38,313 nucleotides of DNA from Alphaproteobacteria bacterium (GTDB lineage Bacteria; Pseudomonadota; Alphaproteobacteria; Paracaedibacterales; CAIULA01): contig JAIEPD010000089.1 of NCBI GenBank assembly GCA_019749935.1, positions 1 through 38,313 of the forward strand, in the 5' to 3' direction. Numbering within the stretch: position 1 is the first letter of the stretch; every line of letters starts with the position of its first letter. The notes below the pieces were generated by a model. That model saw only the letters and a program-made list of their open reading frames with translations. It had not been told where the DNA came from and searched no databases. This document shows positions 17,026 to 26,700 of the stretch, piece by piece. The position numbers were made by a program, and so were the translations under genes.

Positions 17026-17145
17026 TTACTATACAATTAATAAAGCAGCTCCAAACTTGCATATTCAAATTTGAAATGCAACTGTTTTGAAAATTATTTT
17101 TCAGTTAGAAGGTGTTTCTTTATAATTTCAAAGAACAAAAAAAGG

Positions 17146-17589
17146 TTATTGATACAAAGTATCTGTTAAAAGTTTATGAAGGAATTCCTCAAAATTGTCT
17201 GCTAATTTAATCTGTTCAAAACCAGCATCATGATCCGAAAGCCAGACCGAACCATCAGGTTTGCATCCTATAGGGTTGCCATCAAAATCATCCGAGATTA
17301 CATACCAATCCTCAATATCAGGCCAAGATTGGCTGCGATAAAAATTAGTAACGTTAATAACTGTTGATAATTTCTCGTCCATATCTTTTTGCTTTTCCAT
17401 ACCATATAAAAGTTTTGAGCCAATGCAAGCACCTCCATATTTTTTCAGAAACGTTTTATATGATTCCTGAAAGTTAACACCTAAACTGTCTTCTGCCTTA
17501 CCAATACTTTCAGTTATTGCAGGTTGAGCCATATCTTGGGGATAAGTTTGAAAATACTCTTCTAATTTAGTCCAAATGCTATTACTCAT
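17146..17589 (-). CDS. SUKH (SMI1/KNR4)-family immunity protein
   Basis: 147 residues. SUKH features seen: an N-terminal helix pair, AITESIGKAEDSLGVNFQES then YKTFLKKYGGA (the E..LG..LP..Y..FL..G.GG pattern), a central IEDWYVISDDFDGNPIGCKP, the strand GSVWLSDHDAGF, and a C-terminal NFEEFLHKLL helix. SUKH proteins are the most widespread immunity proteins for nuclease-type polymorphic toxins. The ATG lies within the last codons of the HNH-type orphan cassette (8-bp overlap), so toxin and immunity are translationally coupled and almost certainly cognate. Confidence 0.85.
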   Translation of the reverse strand: MSNSIWTKLEEYFQTYPQDMAQPAITESIGKAEDSLGVNFQESYKTFLKKYGGACIGSKLLYGMEKQKDMDEKLSTVINVTNFYRSQSWPDIEDWYVISDDFDGNPIGCKPDGSVWLSDHDAGFEQIKLADNFEEFLHKLLTDTLYQ

Positions 17590-19009
17590 TAAATTCTCCC
17601 CTTCTACTTAATTCTGCTTTTGCTCGTTCCTTATGAAAAGATTCTCTTAACTTATTCCAATTAGATCTTTGTTCTGGTTTTAATCCCATTCCTTTTATAT
17701 TACCATAAGGGTGCTGCAATGGATTGCTAACATTATGGTTAGAAGCAGGCATTTCAACAATGAATGCTCCGGAATCTCTATGATATTGTTGCCTATGATG
17801 ATGTCCTCGTAATTGTTCTCCTGATATGCTTCTTGGTGCACGCCCCGAACGATAAATATCCCATAGAGTTGAGCTTTCAACATGCTCCAAATCTCTTACC
17901 GCCCTAAATTCCACGCCATCGAACTTTACCTTGCCAGGGCCTAAATATTCAAGTTTAGATCCAGCTGGAATTGCCTCTCCCCGAATGGCTTTGCCTTTTG
18001 TAATCTGGGCAGATTGTGCAGAAGGAACTTTATTCCCCCTCATCTTCTCCGCCGCAGACCTCAATTCTCTCGCTATGTATTTTGGAGCAGTAATATACCC
18101 TTTAGCTAAGACCTTATCAGCTTTGGCTTGACCTTTGCTTCTGATCTTGGGAGTTTTGGTTCCTTTATCGTCTGCCATAACGCCACCCATGCCCATCAAT
18201 ACATGAGCACCTGCCTCTACAACCTCTGGGTGTTCGTCGATATAATCCGCCGTTTTGTCCATAGCATCAGCAGCCGCAACTTTGCCGGCATCAACGGCTT
18301 CTTGCAGCGCTTCCTTCAGGGCAGAGCTTTCAAACACCTGTCGTTCCATGGTCGCTGCACAGTTATTGATAACGGCTGTTGTTGCCGTTTCAATACCAAC
18401 ATTCACATCATACCCTGCGAATAACGTGGCAACTGCAGCACTTAACCGTGATATATCAATTGTTGCCCTTAGTTCAGCTTGAACGTAGGGTTGTAAGGAT
18501 GCTTTATCGAGGGAGCTTCCGTCTGCTTTGGCCTTTGCAACCGCTCTCTCTCCAATGATATTGGGATCTTCCTTAATAAAGTTGGCAACCGTGGTTGCGA
18601 CCATGGAGGAAAGACCGCCTGAGATGGCTCCTTCTTCGGCATTTTCAGATAACATGGCCCCAGTACCTGCCCCAGAAATGCCATGTAGGGCTGCCTTAGT
18701 AAAGGGATCAAACCCGCCAGCACCAATATGTTTTGCAACCGATGCCTGCAGAGTACTGGCAACAGCAACTCTTGCTGCACTTAACGCTGCCTCATCGATT
18801 TTCTTACCGGTTGCTACGTCCACTGTAAACCCTGCTACTACCCTTCCAAGGCCAGTTTCTGATAACCCCGCCGTTGCGACGGCAATTCCTAAGGATTTAA
18901 ACGCATCTGTTGTGGTTAGATGTTTTGCTGCTTTTCCGAAGTTACCGTCGTTATTAACCAGGGCAAGGGCTGCCTGCGAACAAAGGGATGAAAACGCTGC
19001 ATTGGCCAT
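17582..19009 (-). CDS. Orphan CdiA C-terminal cassette 2 with HNH/EndoVII-type nuclease toxin
   Basis: 475 codons from ATG 19009; the frame is open to a TGA at 19055-19057. It aligns with the CdiA DUF637 region from MANAAFSSLCSQAAL through SKGQAKADKVLAKG, but the hydrophobic segment following HSV is replaced by a short unrelated stretch. The last ~150 residues are the toxin. The nuclease-like core is ~390-460, with LRGHHHRQQYHRD (~399), GAFIVEMPASNHNVSNPLQH and then PYGNIKGMGL. These His/Asn clusters fit an HNH/Endonuclease VII-type fold with an LHH-like signature. Cognate immunity is the overlapping SUKH gene. No export signal is present, so it behaves as a stored tip module. Confidence 0.8.
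   Translation of the reverse strand: MANAAFSSLCSQAALALVNNDGNFGKAAKHLTTTDAFKSLGIAVATAGLSETGLGRVVAGFTVDVATGKKIDEAALSAARVAVASTLQASVAKHIGAGGFDPFTKAALHGISGAGTGAMLSENAEEGAISGGLSSMVATTVANFIKEDPNIIGERAVAKAKADGSSLDKASLQPYVQAELRATIDISRLSAAVATLFAGYDVNVGIETATTAVINNCAATMERQVFESSALKEALQEAVDAGKVAAADAMDKTADYIDEHPEVVEAGAHVLMGMGGVMADDKGTKTPKIRSKGQAKADKVLAKGYITAPKYIARELRSAAEKMRGNKVPSAQSAQITKGKAIRGEAIPAGSKLEYLGPGKVKFDGVEFRAVRDLEHVESSTLWDIYRSGRAPRSISGEQLRGHHHRQQYHRDSGAFIVEMPASNHNVSNPLQHPYGNIKGMGLKPEQRSNWNKLRESFHKERAKAELSRRGEFNE
18583..18769 (-). repeat. DUF637 187-bp identical block, copy in orphan cassette 2
   Basis: Identical to 15171-15357 and 21761-21947. With the CdiA copy the near-identity extends on the low-coordinate side to about 18397 (21573 in cdiA), so cassette 2 and cdiA share the longest recombination tract. 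Confidence 0.9.
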
Positions 19010-19050
19010 GGCAGAGGATAGAGCACTTGCAGTGTTGAACGCGCTATGTT

Positions 19051-19299
19051 TTAATCACATGCTCGCAAGGCTTTATTAAGTTCCGCATGTAGTTGTCGAG
19101 CATGCTTTCTTGTTTCTTTTGAAAGATAATCCAATTTTAAAATATTTTTGATATTCCACTTTAAATCCATAAAAATTTCCGTGCCTATAATGCTTCCAGA
19201 CATAGCATCTAGCAATCCATCTGCATATTCTTCAGCCCCATCTTGAGTTAAAAGTGCTATAAGTTTTTTTGTTTCTTTATAATAATCATAATTTGACAT
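19051..19299 (-). CDS. Candidate immunity protein for orphan cassette 3
   Basis: 82 residues, helical and acidic: YYKETKKLIALLTQDGAEEY, LLDAMSGSIIGTEIFMDLKW, then NIKNILK and SKETRKHARQLHAELNKAL. I recognise the G-T-E-I...L.W.L..I pattern as common in small proteins beside toxins, but do not assign a family. It starts 2 bp after the cassette 3 stop with AGGAAAA as ribosome site. Its TAA is immediately followed by the CATAGC junction of cassette 2, so the cassette unit is toxin plus immunity. Confidence 0.65.
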   Translation of the reverse strand: MSNYDYYKETKKLIALLTQDGAEEYADGLLDAMSGSIIGTEIFMDLKWNIKNILKLDYLSKETRKHARQLHAELNKALRACD

Positions 19300-19301
19300 G
19301 T

Positions 19302-20078
19302 TTATTTTCCTAAATGATGAAAACTTTTCATTTGCACTCCATTCACAGGAACCACCACTTCAATGGCTCCACCTCTGTTTGATTTTACACCAGGAGCTGG
19401 GCGTGTGACAAATGGTGTTCCTGGCTTAAGTTGCGCTGTCTCGACAAAGTTTAAATCCTTAAAATTCTCAGCTGGGATACCATATTTTTTGGCGTAACCT
19501 GGATTTAATGGATTTTCTAGAGACCAATATTGAGCTTCAGCTGCATGGCTTTTACCAGTCGTACCTCCTCTATAAAGTGTTGCGCCTTCTTTAACTTTCT
19601 TACGCGCCTCTAAAGCTTCAGGAATCCTGTCTTGAGATGCTAATCCCCTTGGAGTTTTAATTCTCTTATATCTAACTTGAGGGATTGAATCGCTCTTCAG
19701 TTTACCATCCCGTATCTTATCCGCTGCTGTTCTAAGGCCTTTAACAAGGGGTTTTGCAGCTGAGGCCATTCCTTTAGCTAGAATCTTATCAGCTTTTGCT
19801 TGACCTTTGCTTCTAATCTTGGGGGCTTTGGTGCCTCTATCTCCAGCCATAACGCCACCAACAGCCATAAGCATGTGTGTGCCTGTTTCAACAACATCAG
19901 GGTGTTCGTCTATAAACTTAGCGGCATCATCCATCGCATCTGCAGTAACTGTCTTACCAGCATCAAAAGCATCCTGCAGCGCTTCCTTCAGGGCGGAACT
20001 TTCAAACACTTGCCGTTCCATGGTGGCTGCGCAGTTGTTGATAACAGCTGTTGTTGCCGTTTCAATACCAACATTCAC
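19302..20078 (-). CDS. Orphan CdiA C-terminal cassette 3, possible ADP-ribosyltransferase-like toxin
   Basis: The open frame extends back to 20309 without an ATG, GTG or TTG before the GTG at 20078, so this start is nominal and the cassette looks startless. Upstream codons from ~20300 still match CdiA (ATTVANFIKEDPNIIGER). The shared part ends after SKGQAKADKILAKG with KPLVKGLRTAADKIRDGK. The toxin part carries ATLYRGGTTGKSHAAEAQYW (~166), SLENPLNPGYAKKYGIP, FVTRPAPGV and GGAIEVVVPV (~235). The spaced R, S and E fit an ART-type R-S-E arrangement, but this is my inference. Immunity candidate follows after 2 bp. Confidence 0.7.
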   Translation of the reverse strand: MNVGIETATTAVINNCAATMERQVFESSALKEALQDAFDAGKTVTADAMDDAAKFIDEHPDVVETGTHMLMAVGGVMAGDRGTKAPKIRSKGQAKADKILAKGMASAAKPLVKGLRTAADKIRDGKLKSDSIPQVRYKRIKTPRGLASQDRIPEALEARKKVKEGATLYRGGTTGKSHAAEAQYWSLENPLNPGYAKKYGIPAENFKDLNFVETAQLKPGTPFVTRPAPGVKSNRGGAIEVVVPVNGVQMKSFHHLGK

Positions 20079-20305
20079 ATCATACCCTGCGAATAACGTG
20101 GCAACGGCGGCACTTAACCGTGATATATCAATTGTTGCTCTTAGTTCAGCTTGAACATAGGGTTGTAAGGATGCTTTATCGAGGGAGCTTCCGTCTGCTT
20201 TGGCCTTTGCAACCGCTCTCTCTCCAATGATATTGGGATCTTCTTTGATAAAATTGGCAACCGTAGTGGCCGCAACCGATGCTATGGCACCTGAGGTAGC
20301 ACTAG

Positions 20306-20770
20306 TTATTTAGGAGCTTTAGAGTTTTCTAGCTCTTTTCTTAATTGCGTAATTAACTCCTTATGATGAGGTGATTCTTTTTCCATTAGATCAAAGAGCC
20401 TTAATAAAAATAGTTTGTCTGCACGATGAATATGTTTACGAAAAATTTCATAGTCTTCTTTTGAATTAAATAAAATAGAAACTATTTCCTCGCAAAGGCT
20501 TGGGCAATGTTCAAAAAACTCTCCGATATAAGGCAAAAAACTCCTTATACCTTCTTCATCTAGAAAATAGAGAATAATATCAGGTAAACTCTCATTTATA
20601 ATGTCGTATTCATAATCCTCTTTACAATGTTTTAAAATCTCTTTTAAAGAGGTTGAATCCTTTTTCAACAGTATTTCATTTAGTGTATCTAAATATTTTT
20701 CCACATCACTTTCATCTGCTACTTTGCTGTATTTCTCTAAATTCTTATAAAGCTCTGGTAATGTAGTCAT
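20306..20770 (-). CDS. Candidate immunity protein for the full-length CdiA toxin
   Basis: 154 residues, mostly alpha-helical and acidic, with repeats of helix pairs (LYKNLEKYSKVADESDVEKY, LKEILKHCKEDYEYD, IRSFLPYIGEFFEHC). No catalytic motif or signal peptide is seen. It begins 13 bp after the cdiA stop with GAGGGAA as ribosome site and reads the same way, the position expected of a cdiI gene. It vaguely resembles helical immunity families such as Imm30; I do not assert that. Its stop codon coincides with the truncated beginning of orphan cassette 3. Confidence 0.65.
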   Translation of the reverse strand: MTTLPELYKNLEKYSKVADESDVEKYLDTLNEILLKKDSTSLKEILKHCKEDYEYDIINESLPDIILYFLDEEGIRSFLPYIGEFFEHCPSLCEEIVSILFNSKEDYEIFRKHIHRADKLFLLRLFDLMEKESPHHKELITQLRKELENSKAPK

Positions 20771-20783
20771 AATTCCCTCTTAA

Positions 20784-23700
20784 TCATTTCTTAAATAGGT
20801 TAGGATAAAGATCTTTGTTTTGTTCTACTACTTTTTGCAAACCCTTTCGAATTTCAGGAGTGTATGCACCATCATGCTTATAGACATGTCTTGCTCTGAG
20901 AGTTGCTTGCGCTAATGCACTTCTTGGAGTTTTAGATAAATCCTGCCTCTGTAGCTGTTTATGTATCTCTCTGTGACGCCCGCCTGTGCCTGGAATAGGG
21001 TGTTCTACCATCATGGAAACTCCTTTATCTCTTTGAACGCCAAGATAATTCATATACTGGTCATTGGGGATATGGTGACGAGCTAAATTATCATTTCTTG
21101 TTTTATATTTCTTTAACTCTTCATATGTCCCAACTTTTCCTTCTCCAGGCAATAATGGTCTTTGTTCTGTCTTACCTTTTCTAGAAGATACTGATGCAGA
21201 AGCAGCTTTATTTCCCCTCATCTTCTGCGCTGCCGCCCTTAATCCCTTTGCCAGAGGTTTTGCAGCAGAAGCATACCCTTTAGCTAAGACTCTATCAGCT
21301 TTTGCTTGACCTTTGCTTCTAATCTTGGGGGCTTTGGTGCCTCTATCTCCAGCCATAACGCCACCCATGCCCATCAATACATGAGCGCCTGCCTCTATAA
21401 CCTCTGGGTGTTCTTCAATATAATCCGCCGTTTTGTCCATAGCATCAGCAGCCGCAACTTTGCCGGCATCAACGGCCTCTTGCAGCGCTTCCTTCAGGGC
21501 AGAGGTTTCAAAAACCTGTCGTTCCATGGTCGCTGCACAGTTGTTGATAACGGCTGTTGTTGCCGTTTCAATACCAACATTCACATCATACCCTGCGAAT
21601 AACGTGGCAACTGCAGCACTTAACCGTGATATATCAATTGTTGCCCTTAGTTCAGCTTGAACGTAGGGTTGTAAGGATGCTTTATCGAGGGAGCTTCCGT
21701 CTGCTTTGGCCTTTGCAACCGCTCTCTCTCCAATGATATTGGGATCTTCCTTAATAAAGTTGGCAACCGTGGTTGCGACCATGGAGGAAAGACCGCCTGA
21801 GATGGCTCCTTCTTCGGCATTTTCAGATAACATGGCCCCAGTACCTGCCCCAGAAATGCCATGTAGGGCTGCCTTAGTAAAGGGATCAAACCCGCCAGCA
21901 CCAATATGTTTTGCAACCGATGCCTGCAGAGTACTGGCAACAGCAACCCTTGCTGCACTTAACGCTGCCTCATCGATTCTCTTACCGGTTGCTACGTCAA
22001 CAGCAAACCCGGCAGCTGCCCTCCCAAGGCCAGTTTCTGATAACCCAGCTGTCGCCACTGAGGTTGCAAGCGATTTAAACGCATCCGTTGTGGTTAGGTA
22101 CTTTGCGGCTTTTCCAAAATCACCACCATTATTAGCCAAGGAAAGGGCAGCCTGCGAACAAAGGGATGAAAATGCTGCATTGGCCATAGCTGAGGAGAGC
22201 ACACCTGTTGTTCCTAAAAGACTTGCCCCAGCACTCTGTGTAGCGATGGTGACAGCAAGGGCAATGACCGCACCAAAGGCTGCGGTGGGACCCCGCACAC
22301 TATGGGATTCAACGTGGTGCAGTTCATCTAAAAGGATATGGTTAATGGCAGCTGCCCCATGCAACTGAATCCGATTAATCCACTCGAGGGTCTGTCCCCG
22401 AACCGATTCAACACTCACGGTCCCAGCATGAATCTCTATTACATCACTGAACTTTGAGGCTGGATGGGTGCGGTGAAACTCTTGAAGAATGCTTCTGCTT
22501 TGAAATAAAAGACCTGATCCTTGGGATGTGCGCACATAAGACGCATAATCTGTTCCTGAATGAATCGCAACTTCACCCAGAATCGATGCTAAAATCACCT
22601 TTGGCGCCACACACGTGATATGGGTTAGATCAATATTCCCCATCGAGGCCATAGATACAACATCGCTTATATAAGTTGGGCCTTTGGATTTTGCTTCTGA
22701 ATAAAGGGTTTCGGTTTTGCTTGAAGAACTGCCCCCAAGAAAACCTCTACTGCCTTTGTTTGAAACATTCTGGTATTCATAACTATCGTGAACCTCGTGC
22801 CCACGGACACCTTGTTTGCCAACCACTGTTACCTTGGGTGCCTCTACTCTATGGGCATAAATATCTTGAACCCCTTCTGCTGTTGATAAAAACTCACCAC
22901 TTGAGGTATGGGTGGATACATGTTGATGAACACGTCTTTCACGGGTATAGCCACCGCCGCCAGGATGATAATGGAAATTACCACTTGCTAAGGCTAAGGC
23001 TTCATCCAACGTGTTCCGTCCAGCATTCAACCAAGTCTTAACACCAGAGCTGGTTCTTGCCGCTTTAAGTAGGTTATCACGCTCAGAATCAATAGTAACC
23101 ACATGACCCGCTTCAACAGAGGCTTCATCGATTTCATCGGCATAATTATATGCGTTTCCTTCACGACGCGCTAAAGATTGAAGGCGAGTGTCCTGGGCTG
23201 ATATTAGAGTGGCATCATGGCCTGCTTTAATTTGCGTTGCTAGCAGATTAAGATCGCTTTGCGTTGTGGTCACATTTACGTCATGTTGGTTTTTAAGACG
23301 AGCGCGCACCATTTCGATGTGGCCAAACGTTAAGCTGGTATCAATGGCTTTCAAAGTCGCAGAACGCCCCGCATCAGGCTCAATTTCTGATTCAGGAAAA
23401 TACACTTCCAAAACCATTAAGGGAATATTTTGATAAGTCATTTCTCTAAAGAACATCACAACTTCTGGAATCTTGCGGATGGATTCAGGGCTTTCTAACA
23501 TTCCAAGGCCTCCGTAATGCCTGCCAGAATCTAACAAGAAATCAATCATTTCCTGACTCGTAAGGCCTTTATGATAAACACGTCCTAAATGCTTTAGCAT
23601 CAAGTCATATACAGCCGAATCCGATAAATTAGGATGAGCATACAAAAGGGCATTGCTTTTAAAACCAAGGTTTTTTTGACCAACAACAGGTGCCAGACTA

Positions 23701-26700
23701 GAATCGCCATAAGATCTGCCTTTCCTTGAAACCGTATATCCAATAGTCCCGTCAGGCTTTTGGACAATAAGGCCATGTTCTGTAACCTTTCCTTGAATTG
23801 CATAAGCCGTAGAATGAACGCCAGCGGTTGGCCTATCACTGGTCATAGAGGCAATAAATATGACCGCTAATGTATCGCCGCGAAGGATAATGGTTTGCGC
23901 CGAAAGATAGGATGATTGCCGTGATTTCCTTGGCGACATCTGGATGTGTTTTCCGGACACCATTTGAGGCGTATCTATACAGTAAAGACCGTCGTCCCGG
24001 AAGCTACATCCTACACGATAGGCTGCATCATCACTCCTTAGAATCTCCAAAGGACGGCCTTCTGCATGACTGTTAGAAGAGCCATCAAAAATCCCGCCAA
24101 TGCCTTTAATGATGCCAGCATAATTGTAAATTTCGTGAACATTAAAATGAATTTGCCCTAGAGACGCTATCTCAGCACGGTCAGATTGTGGATATTCTTG
24201 CCAAAAATGCCAAACTCCATCAGCCTCATCTTTACTCGCGCGATAGGGAGGAAGTTGCGTGTGAACATAACGATGACCATTAATCAATAAATGGCTCTGC
24301 GTCTCAATTTTAGAGGATAGATTTTGAATGTCAGCTGTTGGGGATTTTGACTCTAGCTCTATCCAACTCTCAGCAGAGATATGAGTGTGATTTAAAGAGA
24401 CGCCATCTCGTCCCCAGATATATAATGCATCATTCGAAGAGACAAAGGTCCCGTTTCGCCGACTATAGAGCGATGTATAATCCCTGCCATACGCATCATG
24501 ATTCTGGCATAAAGGTGGGGCTTTACAAAATTCCTCAATCGACAGCCAAGCATGTGTTTTCCACTCTTGGATACCCTCCCCAACGCTAACTCTTCCTTTT
24601 TGTGCCCAAAGCCGCGTCAATCCTTCCCCCGCAATGTGCGCATAAGGGAGATTTAAATCACCATTACGCATAACAATGATCAGATCATTGTCTTGCTTGG
24701 TCGTTATCTTGGGATCAGGCAGAGTTTCAATCGTTCCATAGACAGAGCTACTTTCGCCAAGTTCAAACAACTCTTCCACCCGAAGAACAAGGCTGTTCGC
24801 TTGTAATTTATAGCGGGGGTTTTTATATTTTTTAACTTCCAATCTCAGTTTACCAGCATGGGTGATATCGCTCTCTTGGTAAAACTTATCGCCATAAATC
24901 CAAAGAGCTCCCGCGTGTTGCCACCTATCACCAAATCGATGAAGATTATAGGCTATATCCATAAAGGAAGCCAATTCTAAAACCAAATCACCTTTTGTCT
25001 TTAAAGTGCCAAAGCTTGATTGGTTGGTTAATTTTCTAGTCGAACCAGGAGTTTTAATTCCTCCATTTTTAAAATTGGCGATCCTAATTTTAGGGCCGCT
25101 TAAAGGATTTTTTGGCGTCATACTAGGCTTTAAAGCAATGAAATGTAGATTTCCAGAAGACTCGATAACCCCGGAATTTTTTAAAACGTCAGTTGTTAAC
25201 TCCATCCCATCTAAAGTAACAAGTGTCCCTAAGTTTTTAACCCCTTCAAAACGATGTTCTCCTCTTCCCAAAGAAAAAACGCCTTGCTTTGCAATAGAAA
25301 GGGATTTAACTTTAAGGTCTCCCACTAAAATTTTTACGATTCCATAGATATTTAGTTCATCAAGCGGCAAATAATCTGAGTATAAATTTGCCTGTATTAC
25401 ACCGCTTAGATTTTGATGACGACCATATTTTTCTTTGCCAGCTCCTCTGCTATGACTCCAAAAACTAAGACTATCCAAGCTTAGGTATCCATCCGCATTA
25501 TCGAAGATACTCACCTCAAGCCTTCCATTCTTCATTTCAAAACGGGAATGATTGATAAAGAGTTCGGGTTTAAGCTCACCTGACCCAATTTGGATGTAGG
25601 ATGTTTGTTTTTGTGCCTCTATTGATTTTTCTGACTCTTTGGGCAGATTTTCGATCCACTTGATACCTGGCCCTATAGAATCAATTTCTATTTGGCCCCC
25701 TTTATTCGTTATTCTTTCTGTCCCTTCAGTTTGAAGGCGAGTCACTTTAAATAAAGAGGTATTTGTAAAATCTCCATAGTCAGAAAGATTAAGGATTGTT
25801 GTCCCACGCGTCACACCAAACTGACTTTCATTCACAATATGGTACGCTGATAAATAAGCCCCCATCTCACTCTCAATCGTTCCTCTTAAGGTCAAGGTGT
25901 CGTAGAAAGAGGGCAAAACCAAACGAAGGGGCCCTTTTGTTTTCAGCTCCATGCCTGAAGAACTATAAAAGCCAGCTCCTTCATAGCTAAACCCCTGCTC
26001 ACTTGTGAAGTTACCAAGAAGATTTAGATACTTTCCGTTTATGACCGTTTTTCCATTAACGTTAATGGTCCCTCTATCATTAAAAACGCCACCCTCGCTG
26101 ATTAAATCTTCTTTTACAAAAATCGTTCCATAATTATCAAAAGTTTCGGATCGCGTTTGTAAATGCTGCAATTCCAAAGCACCTTTGTTGAGCCAATAAA
26201 GAAAATCCCATTCATAAGGTGTATCGACTCTTGGCTTATAGGGTACAGTTGTTTTGATAGTTCCTCTGTTCTCAAACATCCCTTTTCTAAATGTTGAGCT
26301 TTGATCTTTTGCTATCTCAAAATGAGGGATTGGTGCTTCAAATTGATCTGTTCTTTCCAAGTACCCTAAATTCAAAAGATATAAAGCTCTAAGATTGTTA
26401 TGGGTCCACCGGATTAGGCAGCGATTAATAATTTGATTAGCATAAGCCTGATTGTCGAACAGCATCATCTGTCCAGAGTTATCAATCACCTCTCCTTTCC
26501 AATCAAAAAGCTTTAAGGCTTTAAAGGATCCTTCATTTAAAAGTTTCACGCCTCTTAAGGTTGCTGAGTTTTCTAAAGTAATCTTTCCTTTGTTATGAAT
26601 CTGATCAATCCGTCCTTTGATAACACCAGCTAAAGTGATTTCTCCTTCTGTTTCAAAATGATCCATGTCAAAGTCAGTTAAATCCGTAACTTGAAGAGAA

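Noticed and set aside
15171-21947. CRISPR-like or tandem repeat array
   Set aside because: The repeats are long coding duplications, not short regularly spaced units; no CRISPR-like array was seen in the window.
15170-22368. Long antisense frames on the + strand opposite each DUF637 copy (about 184-220 codons)
   Set aside because: They recur only because the minus-strand coding sequence is duplicated; they lack ribosome sites, are Ala/Pro-rich mirror translations, and end where the DUF637 similarity ends.
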